From Geodermatophilus marinus (GTDB lineage: Bacteria; Actinomycetota; Actinomycetes; Mycobacteriales; Geodermatophilaceae), in the NCBI RefSeq assembly GCF_003428645.1, contig NZ_QVQH01000008.1, forward strand, positions 62,001 through 126,000: a DNA stretch of 64,000 nt, given 5' to 3'. How positions within the stretch are numbered: position 1 is the stretch's first letter; each line of letters starts with the position of its first letter. This document shows positions 25,746-34,360 of this stretch, piece after piece. Below the pieces are notes generated by a model. That model was not told where the DNA came from, made no database searches, and saw only the letters and a program-made list of their open reading frames with translations. The position numbers and the translations under genes were made by a program.

Positions 25746-25913
25746 GTGCTCGCCCTGACCGCCCTCATGGCCGTCGTCTGGCTGACCCTCGCCGTCCTCG
25801 GCAGCGTGCTCACCGGCTGGTTCTGGCTGACCGTCGTCGGCCTCGCCCTGCTGATGGCCACCGTGGCCGGGGCCGAGGCGCTCTACCGCCCCACCCGGCA
25901 CCCGGGTACCTGA
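25746..25913 (+). CDS. Small two-helix membrane protein (55 residues)
   Basis: 55 residues starting at a GTG with GGAGG 6 bases upstream. It consists almost wholly of two hydrophobic helices (LALTALMAVVWLTLAVLGSV, then GWFWLTVVGLALLMATVAGA) with a short cytoplasmic-like tail EALYRPTRHPGT. The strong ribosome-binding site, the clear membrane pattern and the position 33 bases after one STAS gene and 25 bases before another support a real gene. I do not recognise a family. It may anchor or signal for the STAS proteins, but that is only suggested by position. Confidence 0.7.
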   Translation: MLALTALMAVVWLTLAVLGSVLTGWFWLTVVGLALLMATVAGAEALYRPTRHPGT

Positions 25914-25938
25914 CCGGGCCGGCCGGTCGGGGCCCTCG

Positions 25939-26190
25939 GTGAGCCCCGACCTGGTCGAGGTCGAGGTGGTGGACCGCCGCGCCGGGCTGATCCGGGTGCG
26001 CGGCCCCCTCACCTCCCTCGGCGCCGACCTGCTCCGGGGCACCGCCGACGGGCTGCGCGGCAGCGGCCCGCCCCGGGTGGTGCTCGACATGCGCGGGGTC
26101 CGCGGCGCCGACCTCGGGGCCCTGGACATCCTGCGCGAGATGCGCGACGAGTTCGCCGCCGAGGGCGGGCAGCTCGTCGTCCGCACCTGA
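25939..26190 (+). CDS. Short STAS-like protein without phosphoacceptor serine
   Basis: 83 residues with STAS-like strands and helix (VEVEVVDRRAGLIRVRGPLTS, PPRVVLDMRGVRGADLGALDIL, REMRDEFAAEGGQLVVRT). Where antagonists have DSSG the sequence reads RGADLG, with no Ser or Thr, so it could not be switched by serine phosphorylation in the usual way. It lacks the last helix of longer STAS proteins. The GTG start is read from the coding pattern. It is probably cotranscribed with the preceding two genes; it ends 12 bases before the tRNA-Ser gene on the other strand. Confidence 0.7.
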   Translation: MSPDLVEVEVVDRRAGLIRVRGPLTSLGADLLRGTADGLRGSGPPRVVLDMRGVRGADLGALDILREMRDEFAAEGGQLVVRT

Positions 26191-26202
26191 CCGCGCTCCG
26201 AG

Positions 26203-26289
26203 CGGAGGGCGTGGGATTCGAACCCACGATGGGTGTCACCCCATAGCGGTTTTCAAGACCGCCGCCATCGGCCACTAGGCGAGCCCTCC
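26203..26289 (-). tRNA. tRNA-Ser (anticodon TGA)
   Basis: 87 bases on the minus strand. The acceptor stem GGAGGGC pairs with GCCCTCC, the anticodon loop CTTGAAA carries TGA, a long variable arm (TATGGGGTGACACCCCAT) marks a class II tRNA, and the T arm reads GTGGG-TTCGAAT-CCCAC. No CCA is encoded. It reads UCA and, by wobble, other UCN serine codons. Confidence 0.95.
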
Positions 26290-26307
26290 TGGCGCCGTCG
26301 AGGCTAT

Positions 26308-26351
26308 CCTCCCCGCCGTCCTCCCCGCCGTCCTCCCCGCCGTCCTCCCCG
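26308..26351. repeat. 12-bp tandem repeat
   Basis: Three and a partial fourth copy of CCTCCCCGCCGT between the tRNA-Ser gene and the second 70-bp palindromic element, which begins 3 bases later. Confidence 0.8.
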
Positions 26352-26354
26352 GCC

Positions 26355-26424
26355 GTGATCATGGGCTTCTTGCCAGCGGACACGCGCAGGCCGGCGTGTC
26401 GACGAGCCAGATCCCCATGATCAC
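26355..26424 (+). repeat. 70-bp palindromic element, copy 2
   Basis: Begins GTGATCATGGGCTTCTTGCC and ends ATCCCCATGATCAC. The interior GACACGC on the left pairs with GCGTGTC on the right, giving a long imperfect hairpin. It lies upstream of the GH65 gene, with copy 3 downstream of the same gene in the same orientation. Flanks are GGCC and GGCGGG. Confidence 0.88.
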
Positions 26425-26552
26425 GGCGGGAGAGGAGGCCGGGACCTCCGCCGTCCGGATCGCGCCCGGGGGCGCCGGCCGGTAGGACGGTCAGCGGGAT
26501 GCCCGGCCCGCGCGTCCCGCTCCACCCCGGACGACGCGAGTGAGGACTGCCC

Positions 26553-28886
26553 GTGGCCGCCCCGACCCTCGACACCGACCCGTGGCGGGTCCGCGAACCG
26601 CACGTGGACCTCGAGGCGCTCGCCGTCGCCGAGTCGGTGTTCAGCCTCTCCAACGGCTACGTGGGGATCCGCGGGACGTTCGACGAGGTGGAGCCCGCCG
26701 ACATGCGGGGCACGTACCTGTCCGGGGTCTTCGAGACGCACCCGCTGTCCTACCCCGAAGGTGGTTACGGGCACCCGGAGGAGGGGCAGGCGCTGCTCAC
26801 CGTGGCCGACGGGACGCCGCTGCGCCTGCTGGTCGACGGGGTCGCGCTCGACGTGCGCGAGGTCCGGCCGCAGGTCCACGAGCGCACGCTGGACCTGCGC
26901 GCCGGCACGCTCGACCGCCGCGTGCGGTGGACGGCGCTGTCGGGCACGTCGGTGGAGGTGTCCTCCCGGCGGCTCGTCTCGCTCGCGGAGCGGTCGGTCT
27001 GCGCCGTGCGGTACGAGGTCCGCGCCCTGGACGGGCCCGCGCACGTCCTCGTGCGGTCGGAGCTGGCCGCCGGGCAGGTCACGCCGGCGGGCGTGGACAA
27101 CGACGACCCGCGGGTCGCGGAGTGCCTGGACGAGGCCTTCGACCCGCGCGCGCAGATCGGCACGGCGACCGGCGGCGCCCTCGTGGAGCGGACCCGCCGG
27201 TCGGGCATCACGGTCGCCACCGCCGTCGAGCACCGGGCCGAGGGCGGGCGGGTCGACTCCCACGTCGACGAGCAGCACGTCGTCACCACGATCGCCGCCG
27301 ACCTGCTCGCCGGCGAGGCCCTCACCATCGTCAAGGTCGTCGGGTACAGCTGGTCGGCCGACGCCGGCTCCGACTCCGTCCTCGGCGAGGCGTCGGCCGC
27401 CGTGAGCTCCGCGCTCGACCTCGGATGGGACCGGCTGCTCGCCGGTCAGCGGGCCGTGCTCGACGAGCTGTGGGCGACGGCGGACGTCGAGGTCGACGGC
27501 GACAACGAGCTCCAGCAGGCCCTGCGCTACGCCGTTTTCCAGCTGTTCTGCTCCGCCGCCTGCATCTCGGACGCCCCCGTCGGCGCCAAGGGGCTGACCG
27601 GCGTGGGCTACAGCGGCCACACCTTCTGGGACGTCGAGGGGTTCGTCCTGCCGGCGCTGACCCTGCTGCGCCCGGACGCGGCGGCACGCCTGCTGCGGTG
27701 GCGCTCGGGCGGCCTGCACCACGCCCGCGAGCGGGCCGCGACGCTGGGGTTGGAGGGGGCCTGCTTCGCGTGGCGCACGATCAGCGGGCGCGAGGTCTCC
27801 GCGTACTGGCCCGCCAGCACGGCGGCGATGCACGTCAACGCCGACATCTCCCGCGCCTTCTGGCTCCACGAGAACGTCACCGGCTCCGACCTCGACTCCG
27901 TCGGGGGCCTGGAGGTGCTCGTCGAGACGGCGCGGCTGTGGATGTCCCTGGGGCACGAGGACGCCGCCGGCCGCTGGCACCTGTTCGGCATGACGGGGCC
28001 GGACGAGTACACCGGGATCGTCGACGACAACGTCTTCACCAACCTCATGGCCCGGGCCAACCTCCGGCGCGCCGCCGACGCGTGCCGGCGGATGGGCGCG
28101 CGCGCCGCGGAGCTCGGCGTGGACCACGCCGAGACGGCGACCTGGCGGGCCGCGGCGGACGCCGTCCACGTCCCGTGGGACGACGGCCTGCGGGTGCACC
28201 CGATGAACGAGAACTTCACGAGCTACCGCGAGTGGCGGTTCGAGGACGCGCGCGACTCCTACCCGGTCCAGGAGCACGAGCACTACGCCACGTTCTACCG
28301 GCGGCAGGTGCTCAAGCAGGCCGACCTCGTCCAGGCGCTGTGGTGGTGCCGCGACGACTTCACGGCCGAGGAGGTGGCGCGCGACCTGGACTACTACGAG
28401 GCGCGCACCGTCCGGGACTCCTCGCTCTCGGCCGCCGTCCAGGCGGTGGTGTGCGCCCAGGCCCAGCACCCGGACCTCGCGCTGCGCTACCTGCGCGAGG
28501 CCGCGCTCGTGGACCTCCGGGACGTCACCGGCTCCACCGCCCAGGGGTTGCACATGGCCTCGGTGGGCGGGGCGTGGCTGGCGTTCACCGCCGGTCTCGG
28601 TGGGCTGCGGGAGGACCACGAGGACCTCGAGCTCGCGCCGCTGCTGCCCTCCTCGCTCTCGCGCACCGCCTACTCCGTCACCTGGCGCGGCCGGCTGCTC
28701 CGCGTCGAGACGACGCGCGAGGGCACCACGGTCACGCTGGTGCGCGGCGGGGAGCCGGTGACCGTCGTCGTGGACGGCGCCCGTCTGGTGGCCACGGCCG
28801 CCACCCCTGCCACCGCGCCGCTGCGCGCCCCCACCCCGCTGCTCGACGAGCCGCGGCAGCCGGTGGGCCGCGAGCCCCGCACCTGA
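26553..28886 (+). CDS. Glycoside hydrolase family 65 disaccharide phosphorylase
   Basis: 777 residues, full length for GH65. N-terminal beta-sandwich (SVFSLSNGYVGIRGTFDE is the family's opening motif), then the (alpha/alpha)6 barrel with TFWDVEGFVLPAL, RHAR-like HHARERA, the catalytic acid region GMTGPDEYTGIVDDNVFTN (Glu near 484), HPMNENFTSY, and KQADLVQAL. Family members phosphorolyse maltose, trehalose, kojibiose or nigerose; which one applies is not decided. The GTG start has GAGG 8 bases upstream. Among the first 130 codons Thr is mostly ACG, whereas neighbouring genes use mainly ACC, hinting at another source. Copies 2 and 3 of the 70-bp element bracket it. Confidence 0.88.
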   Translation: MAAPTLDTDPWRVREPHVDLEALAVAESVFSLSNGYVGIRGTFDEVEPADMRGTYLSGVFETHPLSYPEGGYGHPEEGQALLTVADGTPLRLLVDGVALDVREVRPQVHERTLDLRAGTLDRRVRWTALSGTSVEVSSRRLVSLAERSVCAVRYEVRALDGPAHVLVRSELAAGQVTPAGVDNDDPRVAECLDEAFDPRAQIGTATGGALVERTRRSGITVATAVEHRAEGGRVDSHVDEQHVVTTIAADLLAGEALTIVKVVGYSWSADAGSDSVLGEASAAVSSALDLGWDRLLAGQRAVLDELWATADVEVDGDNELQQALRYAVFQLFCSAACISDAPVGAKGLTGVGYSGHTFWDVEGFVLPALTLLRPDAAARLLRWRSGGLHHARERAATLGLEGACFAWRTISGREVSAYWPASTAAMHVNADISRAFWLHENVTGSDLDSVGGLEVLVETARLWMSLGHEDAAGRWHLFGMTGPDEYTGIVDDNVFTNLMARANLRRAADACRRMGARAAELGVDHAETATWRAAADAVHVPWDDGLRVHPMNENFTSYREWRFEDARDSYPVQEHEHYATFYRRQVLKQADLVQALWWCRDDFTAEEVARDLDYYEARTVRDSSLSAAVQAVVCAQAQHPDLALRYLREAALVDLRDVTGSTAQGLHMASVGGAWLAFTAGLGGLREDHEDLELAPLLPSSLSRTAYSVTWRGRLLRVETTREGTTVTLVRGGEPVTVVVDGARLVATAATPATAPLRAPTPLLDEPRQPVGREPRT

Positions 28887-28940
28887 GGCGCCCGCCGATC
28901 CTCACCCCGACCCGCGCCCGCGGCCGGCGCCGCCGCCCCT

Positions 28941-28955
28941 GCGGCCGTGATCATG
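28941..28955 (+). repeat. Extra left-end fragment of the 70-bp element
   Basis: GCGGCCGTGATCATG occurs here and again 28 bases later, where it opens copy 3. It looks like a duplicated left terminus, mirroring the duplicated right ends near copies 1 and 5. Confidence 0.65.
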
Positions 28956-28974
28956 CGGGTGGCGCCCCGCGGCC

Positions 28975-29044
28975 GTGATCATGGAGGTCTTGCCACGGGA
29001 CACGCGCACACCGGCGTGTCGGCGAGCCGGATCCCCATGATCAC
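28975..29044 (+). repeat. 70-bp palindromic element, copy 3
   Basis: Begins GTGATCATGGAGGTCTTGCC and ends ATCCCCATGATCAC, with GACACGCGCA...GGCGTGTC in the centre. It lies between the GH65 gene and the convergent LLM-family gene. A tandem GGCGTGAGCGGCGGG-like repeat follows at about 29050-29100. Apart from these repeats nothing is seen in the 275-base gap. Confidence 0.88.
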
Positions 29045-29161
29045 CGCGGGGTGGGCGCGTGAGCGGCGGTGGGGGCGTGAGCGGCGGGGGCGTGAGCGGC
29101 GCGGCGGCGGGGGCCACGGCTGGGGAGTGGACGGCGGACGGGTCGGCGGGGTGCACGGCGG

Positions 29162-30025
29162 TCAGGGGAGCGCGTCCTCCGCGAGCAGCTCCACCTGGTC
29201 GGGGTCGGACACGGTCGGGTCCAGCACGAGCTCGTCCACGCCGATCGCCTCGAACCCGGCGATCACCTCGCGGATGGCCTCCGGCGAGCGGTGCGCGCTG
29301 CCGGCGATGTACTGCGCGGCCTCGTCGCCCATCGCGGCGTAGTAGTCGAGCAGGTAGCCGCGGGAGCGCTCCTCGGTGTCGCCGAGGCCGAAGTAGTTGA
29401 GCGCCACGATCCGCGGAGAGCCCTCCCGGCCGGCGTCCTGCCAGGCCGCGCGGACCCGGTCGACGAACGGCGCGGTCGCCTCGGGCGGCAGGCCCCCGGC
29501 GGTCCAGCCGACGCCGTGCTCGACGGTCCGGCGGATCGCCGCGTCGGTGTTGCCGCCGATGAGGACCGGCACCGGGCCGACCCCGGTCTCCGGGGCCGGC
29601 GGGCGGGTGCCCTCGGCCAGCGCCTCCCCGGCCCAGGCGCGGCGCAGGTCGGCCAGCTGCCGGTCGAACAGCGCACCGCGGGTGGCGTGGTCGCGGCCGG
29701 TGAGGGCGTAGTCGGAGGCCCGCCACCCCACCCCCAGGCCGAGGGTCAGCCGCCCGCCGGTGAGCTCGTGCACCGTGGCCGCCTGCTTGGCCAGCTCGGC
29801 GGCGCTCCGGGCCGGGGCGATGAGCACGTTGCTGAGGAACCGGATCCGCTCGGTCACCGCCCCGGCGGCGGCGAACACCGTCAGCTCCTCGTAGGTGGGG
29901 TAGGAGACGGCGCCGATCGAGGCCAGGCTGGAGAACCCGGCCGCCTCGGCCCGCCGCGCCCAGTCCAGCAGCTGCCCACCCGTCGTCCCGCGGATGCTGT
30001 TGGGCATCCCGATCGCGATCTCCAC
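29162..30025 (-). CDS. LLM-class flavin-dependent oxidoreductase
   Basis: 287 residues with the bacterial luciferase-like TIM barrel: EIAIGMPNS at the N-terminus, TERIRFLSNVLIAPARSAAELAKQAATVHELTGGRLTLG-type core (residues about 60-100), GLGVGWRASDY, and VPVLIGGNTDAAIRR. In actinobacteria many of these enzymes use coenzyme F420 rather than FMN, and the neighbouring PPOX-like gene also suggests F420 use. The GTG start has AGGAGG 5 bases upstream. It starts 15 bases after the stop of the PPOX-class gene, in one likely transcript. The substrate is unknown. Confidence 0.88.
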   Translation of the reverse strand: MEIAIGMPNSIRGTTGGQLLDWARRAEAAGFSSLASIGAVSYPTYEELTVFAAAGAVTERIRFLSNVLIAPARSAAELAKQAATVHELTGGRLTLGLGVGWRASDYALTGRDHATRGALFDRQLADLRRAWAGEALAEGTRPPAPETGVGPVPVLIGGNTDAAIRRTVEHGVGWTAGGLPPEATAPFVDRVRAAWQDAGREGSPRIVALNYFGLGDTEERSRGYLLDYYAAMGDEAAQYIAGSAHRSPEAIREVIAGFEAIGVDELVLDPTVSDPDQVELLAEDALP

Positions 30026-30040
30026 CCGGACCTCCTCGTG

Positions 30041-30454
30041 TCAGGACCTGCTCGACCAACCGCTCCAGCGGTCGACGGTGACCACGAGCAGCGGCCCGGA
30101 CGGCGGCTGCGCGCGGTACTGGGGGTAGCGGGCGGCCAGGGCGGCCAGCCCGGGGTGCGCGGGGTCCGGCGGGTCGACGACCTCCGCCGTCCCGTCCGCG
30201 CGCACCCACCACAGCGCCGCCCAGTCGTCCTCGTAGTGGTCGGCGAGGAGGGCGCAGCGCGGCTCGGCGCGCAGGTTGGCCAGGCGCTGCAGCCGGGCGG
30301 TGCGCTTCGGCTTGGCGTCCACGGCGCTGTAGACCAGGTCGCCCACCGCGGCGAAGGTCACCGGGACCAGGTGCGGGGCGCCGTCCGGGCGCACCGTGGC
30401 CAGGCGCGCGACGTGGCACGAGGCGAAGCGCTCCCGGGCCTCCGCCGTCCGCAC
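30041..30454 (-). CDS. PPOX-class F420-dependent oxidoreductase-like protein (TIGR03668 type)
   Basis: 137 residues with the split-barrel FMN/F420-binding fold. Key stretches are ERFASCHVARLATVRPDGAPH, VPVTFAAVGDLVYSAVDAKPKR, LANLRAEPRCALLADHYEDDW, LWWVRADGTAEVV, and the C-terminal VVTVDRWSGWSS. This arrangement matches the TIGR03668 group of deazaflavin-dependent enzymes. The GTG start (VRTAEARERF) lies in the gap divergent from the lipoprotein gene. It precedes the LLM-family gene by 15 bases and probably shares its transcript; both could belong to F420 redox metabolism. Confidence 0.82.
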   Translation of the reverse strand: MRTAEARERFASCHVARLATVRPDGAPHLVPVTFAAVGDLVYSAVDAKPKRTARLQRLANLRAEPRCALLADHYEDDWAALWWVRADGTAEVVDPPDPAHPGLAALAARYPQYRAQPPSGPLLVVTVDRWSGWSSRS

Positions 30455-30650
30455 GGGCCGTTCCTACCGCACCGGCCGCCCCGGCGGGAGCCCGCGCCGG
30501 ACCGACCCCCCCGCCTCCCCGGCCGGCACATGTCATTGCGTTGACGAAGCGGGCCGATCCGGGGCGGCCGCCGGGGCGGCGGGAAGGAGACGGGGACCAC
30601 GACCGACGGCCGGGAACCGCTGTTCCCGTGAACCCGAGGAGGACCAACCG

Positions 30651-31202
30651 ATGCGCACCCACCGGACCCGGACCGCGCTCACCGGGCTCGCCGCCGCCGC
30701 CGTCCTGGGGCTGGCCGGCTGCGGCGGCGACGACGCCGACACCGCACTCCCGGGGACCGGTGACACCGGCGCCGGCGAGGACACCACCGGCGAGGACGCC
30801 CTGGAGACGCTCGAGCCGGACGACGAGCTCGTCGAGCCGCCCGTGTTCGCCGGCGGCTACGGGCCGGACTTCGTCAGCGACGTCGACCAGTACGCCCAGC
30901 AGCAGGTCCAGCTCGACGGCCAGGTCACCGAGGTGATCCAGCCCGGCTTCTTCGCGATGACCGCGCCCGACGACCCCTCGGTGGCCCCGCTCCTCGTCGT
31001 CGACACCGAAGCGGGGAGCACCGGCTCCCTCGACCCGGGGACCCCGGTGCAGGTCACCGGCACCCTGGAGGAGGGCTTCGACGTGCCCACCGTGGAGAGC
31101 GACCAGGGCGTCGACCTCGACGACGCGCTGTTCGAGCCGTACGCCGGCCAGCCGTTCGTCGTCACGGACTCCGTGGCGGTGCAGGAAGGCGCGACCGGCT
31201 GA
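30651..31202 (+). CDS. Acidic lipoprotein of unknown function
   Basis: 183 residues. The signal peptide (MRTHRTRTALTGLAAAAVLG) ends in the lipobox LAGC (Cys24), so it is probably anchored on the outer leaflet. A long Asp/Glu/Thr-rich linker (residues 27-60) precedes a beta-rich domain (VQLDGQVTEVIQPGFFAMT, PLLVVDTEAGS, PVQVTGTLEEGFDV, PFVVTDSVAVQ) resembling a small OB-like fold. Such domains recur in actinobacterial lipoproteins of unknown role. The ATG has GAGGAGGA 8 bases upstream. It stands alone, convergent with the ABC-transporter operon. Confidence 0.78.
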   Translation: MRTHRTRTALTGLAAAAVLGLAGCGGDDADTALPGTGDTGAGEDTTGEDALETLEPDDELVEPPVFAGGYGPDFVSDVDQYAQQQVQLDGQVTEVIQPGFFAMTAPDDPSVAPLLVVDTEAGSTGSLDPGTPVQVTGTLEEGFDVPTVESDQGVDLDDALFEPYAGQPFVVTDSVAVQEGATG

Positions 31203-31232
31203 GCCCCCGCCGCGCGCCGCGGCCGGCCCGGA

Positions 31233-32327
31233 CTACCGGGCCGCGGAGCCGGTGGCGGCGCGCGGCGGCCGGTCCGCGGCGCCGTCCGCCTCCGCCGCCA
31301 CCGGCGTGCCGACGACGCCGTGCAGGTGGCAGGCGGCCAGGTGGCCGGGTGCCGACCCGACCGGCTGCAGCGCCGGGTCGACGTCGGGGCACGGCTCGAA
31401 GACGTCCGGGCAGCGGGTGCGGAAGCGGCACCCGCTCGGGACGGCGGCCGGCGAGGGCACGTCGCCGCCGAGCACCACCCGCTGCCGGGAGCGCTCGAGC
31501 TCCGGGTGCGGCACGGGCACCGCCGACAGCAGCGCCCGCGTGTAGGGCATCTGCGGGTCGCCGGCGACCGCCGCGGCCGGGCCCACCTCGACGATGCGGC
31601 CCAGGTACATGACGGCGATGCGGTCGGAGATGTGCCGCACCGCCGACAGGTCGTGCGAGACGAACAGCAGGGTCAGGCCCAGCTGCCGCTGCAGCCGGCG
31701 CAGCAGGTTGAGCACCTGGGCCTGCACGCTCACGTCGAGCGAGGCGATCGCCTCGTCGCACACCAGGAAGTCCGGCTCCCCGGCCAGCGCTCGGGCGATG
31801 CCCACCCGCTGCCGCTGCCCGCCGGAGAACTCGTGCGGGTAGCGCCCGGCGACCGCGGGGTCCAGCCCCACCAGCTCGAGCAGCTCCCCGACCCGGGCCG
31901 CCCGCTCCCGCCGGTCCCCGGCCAGCCCGTGCACCTCGAGCGGCTCGGACACCGTCTGGGCCACGGTGCGCCGGGGGTCGAGGGAGGCGAAGGGGTCCTG
32001 GAACACCATCCCGGCGCGGCGGCGCAGCTCCCGCAGCCGCCGCCGGTCCAGCGCGGTGACGTCGATGCCGTCGAAGGTCACCCGGCCGCCGGTGGGCGGC
32101 ACGAGGCGCAGCAGCGCGTTGCCCAGGGTCGACTTCCCGCAGCCGGACTCCCCGACCAGCCCCAGCGTCTCGCCGCGGTACACGTCCAGGTCGACGCCGT
32201 CGACGGCCCGCACCGCCCCGATCGGCCGCCGGCGGAAGCCGCTGCCGCGGATCGGGAAGTGCACCTCCAGCCCGCGGGCGGAGACCAGCACGTCCCGCTC
32301 GGGCTCGGCCCGCTTGGTCAGGTCCAC
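31233..32327 (-). CDS. Dipeptide/oligopeptide ABC transporter ATP-binding protein (OppF/DppF-like)
   Basis: 364 residues. Walker [11 protein letters not shown]-loop [10 protein letters not shown], signature [15 protein letters not shown], Walker [13 protein letters not shown] and the switch His in SHDLSAV are all present. A C-terminal oligopeptide-type extension holds a Cys-rich segment ([15 protein letters not shown]), common in these ATPases, where it can bind an iron-sulfur cluster. The GTG start overlaps the end of the partner ATPase gene by 10 bases. It is last in the operon binding protein - permease - permease - ATPase - ATPase. Confidence 0.9.
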   Translation of the reverse strand: MDLTKRAEPERDVLVSARGLEVHFPIRGSGFRRRPIGAVRAVDGVDLDVYRGETLGLVGESGCGKSTLGNALLRLVPPTGGRVTFDGIDVTALDRRRLRELRRRAGMVFQDPFASLDPRRTVAQTVSEPLEVHGLAGDRRERAARVGELLELVGLDPAVAGRYPHEFSGGQRQRVGIARALAGEPDFLVCDEAIASLDVSVQAQVLNLLRRLQRQLGLTLLFVSHDLSAVRHISDRIAVMYLGRIVEVGPAAAVAGDPQMPYTRALLSAVPVPHPELERSRQRVVLGGDVPSPAAVPSGCRFRTRCPDVFEPCPDVDPALQPVGSAPGHLAACHLHGVVGTPVAAEADGAADRPPRAATGSAAR

Positions 32328-33346
32328 CGGTCGTCCCCCTCCCGGCACCAGGTCGCCGCGCGGTGCGGCAACCCGTCGCCCTTCGTGAGCAGCGGTCCCC
32401 CCACCAGGTCCAGGGGCGGCTGCTCGGTCTCGCAGCGCGGGTCCGAGCGCACCGGGCAGCGCGGCCAGAACACGCACCCCTCGGGCAGGTCGGTCGGCGG
32501 TGGGGGGACGCCGGGCACGGTGGCGAGGTCGGGCACCTCGCCGTCCCCGGTCTCCTCGGCCAGGTCGGGCAGCGCGCCGAGCAGGCCGCGCGTGTAGGGG
32601 TGGGCCGGGCGCTCGAGGACGTCGTCCACCGTGCCGTCCTCCACGCACCGGCCGCCGTACATGACCAGCACCCGGTCGGCGATGCCGGCGACCACCCCGA
32701 GGTCGTGGGTGATCCACACGACGCCGGTGCCGTGGTCCTCCTGCAGCCGGTCCACCAGCTCGATGATCTGCGCCTGCACGGTGACGTCGAGGGCGGTGGT
32801 GGCCTCGTCGGCGATCAGCAGCGCCGGGGAGTTGGCCAGCGCGATCGCGATGATGACCCGCTGCCGCATGCCGCCGGAGAGCTGGTGCGGGTAGCGGTCC
32901 ACCGCGCGGTCGGGGTCGGGGAGGCCGACCTCGCGGAGCAGGTCGACTGCGCGCTCCCGGGCGGCGGCCTTGGAGCTCTCCCCGTGCGCGCGCACCGCCT
33001 CGGCCAGCTGGCGGCCGATGGTGAGCACCGGGTTCAGCGAGGTCATCGGGTCCTGGAAGACCATGCCGACGCCCGGGCCGCGGACCTCCCGCAGCCGGTT
33101 CTTCGACATGGTGAGCAGGTCCTCGCCCTGCAGGGCGGCGCGGCCGGTCACCGTCGCCGTCCGGGAGGGCAGCAGGCCGAGCAGGGCGAGCACCGAGACG
33201 CTCTTGCCGCTGCCGGACTCCCCCACCACCGCCACCGTCTCGCCGCGGCCCACGGTGTAGCTCAGGCCGTTCACCACGTGCGCCGTCCCGCGCGGGGTGC
33301 GCAGGTCCACCCGCAGGTCCTCGACCTCCAGCACGGGCTCGCTCAC
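32318..33346 (-). CDS. Dipeptide/oligopeptide ABC transporter ATP-binding protein (OppD/DppD-like)
   Basis: 342 residues. Walker [10 protein letters not shown]-loop [14 protein letters not shown], signature [15 protein letters not shown], Walker [13 protein letters not shown] and the switch region WITHDLGVV are intact. The C-terminal extension again carries the Cys motif ([16 protein letters not shown]). It pairs with the downstream OppF-like ATPase to power uptake. The GTG start overlaps the stop of the upstream permease (GTGA), so ATPase and permease are translated together. Confidence 0.9.
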   Translation of the reverse strand: MSEPVLEVEDLRVDLRTPRGTAHVVNGLSYTVGRGETVAVVGESGSGKSVSVLALLGLLPSRTATVTGRAALQGEDLLTMSKNRLREVRGPGVGMVFQDPMTSLNPVLTIGRQLAEAVRAHGESSKAAARERAVDLLREVGLPDPDRAVDRYPHQLSGGMRQRVIIAIALANSPALLIADEATTALDVTVQAQIIELVDRLQEDHGTGVVWITHDLGVVAGIADRVLVMYGGRCVEDGTVDDVLERPAHPYTRGLLGALPDLAEETGDGEVPDLATVPGVPPPPTDLPEGCVFWPRCPVRSDPRCETEQPPLDLVGGPLLTKGDGLPHRAATWCREGDDRWT

Positions 33347-34281
33347 CGGCCACCCCCCATCGCCGTCCGCTGCCGGGGGTCGAGGACGTCGCGCAGTCCG
33401 TCGCCGAGCAGGTTGAAGCACAGGACGACGAGGAAGATCGCCATGCCCGGGAAGAAGGCGATCCACCAGGCCAGCTCGATGTAGCCGCGGCCCTCGGCGA
33501 GCATCAGCCCCCACGACGGGTTCGGCGGCTGGGTGCCCAGGCCGAGGAAGGACAGCGCCGCCTCGGCGAGGACGGCGAAGGCCAGGCTGATCGAGGTCTG
33601 CACGATGATCGGCGGCGCGGCGTTGGGCAGGATGTGCCGGGTCAGCAGGCGCAGGTCGGAGGCGCCGACCGAGCGGGAGGCCCGCACGTAGACCTCCTCC
33701 CGCACGCCGAGCACGCTGGCCCGGGTCACCCGCGCGAAGATCGGCACGTAGACGACCGCGATCGCGATGGCGGTGTTGGTCGGCCCGGGCCCGCGGACGG
33801 CGAGCACCGCGATGGCCAGCAGCACCGCCGGGAACGCGAAGATCACGTCCATGAAGCGCATGAGGACGTCGTCGACCCACTTGCCGTAGTAGCCGGCGAG
33901 CAGGCCGATCAGCGTGCCCACGACCAGGGCGATGCCGACGGCGGTGAACCCGACCCGCAGGGACACCGAGGCGCCCAGGATGATCCGGCTGAGGACGTCG
34001 CGGCCGAGGTCGTCGGTGCCGAACCAGTGCTCGGTGCTGGGCGGCTGCAGCCGGTCCTCGACGGAGATCTCGTTCGGCCCCTCGGGGGCCAGCTGCTGGT
34101 CGAAGACGGCCACGAGCGCGACGAGCACGAGGACCGTCGCGGCGCCGGCCGCGGTCGGGTTGCGGGCCAGCAGCCCGAGGGTCTCCCGCCAGCGCGGGCG
34201 GGCGGGGCGCAGCGAGGGCTCGCGGCCGGCCTCGGTCGCGGTGGGGCTCGCCGCCGGTTCGGGGTAGGGCTGGCCGGTCAT
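33343..34281 (-). CDS. Dipeptide/oligopeptide ABC transporter permease (DppC-like)
   Basis: 312 residues. A Pro-rich cytoplasmic N-terminus, a first membrane helix ([12 protein letters not shown]), the conserved periplasmic [17 protein letters not shown] motif of DppC, then five more helices and the EAA loop ([25 protein letters not shown] region). It ends with a helix before the ATPase. Its ATG is unusual: it overlaps the stop of an 18-codon mini-ORF, itself linked to a 9-codon mini-ORF that overlaps the stop of the upstream permease. The initiation region has been tandemly duplicated. Confidence 0.9.
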   Translation of the reverse strand: MTGQPYPEPAASPTATEAGREPSLRPARPRWRETLGLLARNPTAAGAATVLVLVALVAVFDQQLAPEGPNEISVEDRLQPPSTEHWFGTDDLGRDVLSRIILGASVSLRVGFTAVGIALVVGTLIGLLAGYYGKWVDDVLMRFMDVIFAFPAVLLAIAVLAVRGPGPTNTAIAIAVVYVPIFARVTRASVLGVREEVYVRASRSVGASDLRLLTRHILPNAAPPIIVQTSISLAFAVLAEAALSFLGLGTQPPNPSWGLMLAEGRGYIELAWWIAFFPGMAIFLVVLCFNLLGDGLRDVLDPRQRTAMGGGR

Positions 34282-34360
34282 CGCGGCAGGCCTCGGCTGT
34301 GTGCGGCCGGCTGCCGGCCTCGGCTGTGGGTCATCGCTGCCGGCCTCGGTTGTCTGTCAT
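34278..34360 (-). promoter_or_regulatory. Chain of two ATGA-linked mini-ORFs between the permease genes
   Basis: On the minus strand the upstream permease stop overlaps an ATG (ATGA at 34360-34357) opening a 9-codon ORF (MTDNRGRQR). That ORF's stop overlaps a second ATG (34334) opening an 18-codon ORF ([18 protein letters not shown]), whose stop overlaps the DppC-like ATG (34281). Each mini-ORF carries a GAGG 9 bases before the next ATG. The repeated CCGAGGCC...GCGATGAC units show that this is a duplicated initiation region. It could pass ribosomes from one permease to the next or lower the yield of the second. Confidence 0.65.

Noticed and set aside
26203-29044. Integrated genomic island using tRNA-Ser as attachment site
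   Set aside because: No integrase is present and there is no duplicated tRNA 3' end; GH65 lies on the 5' side of the tRNA. The bracket by 70-bp elements is a better explanation.
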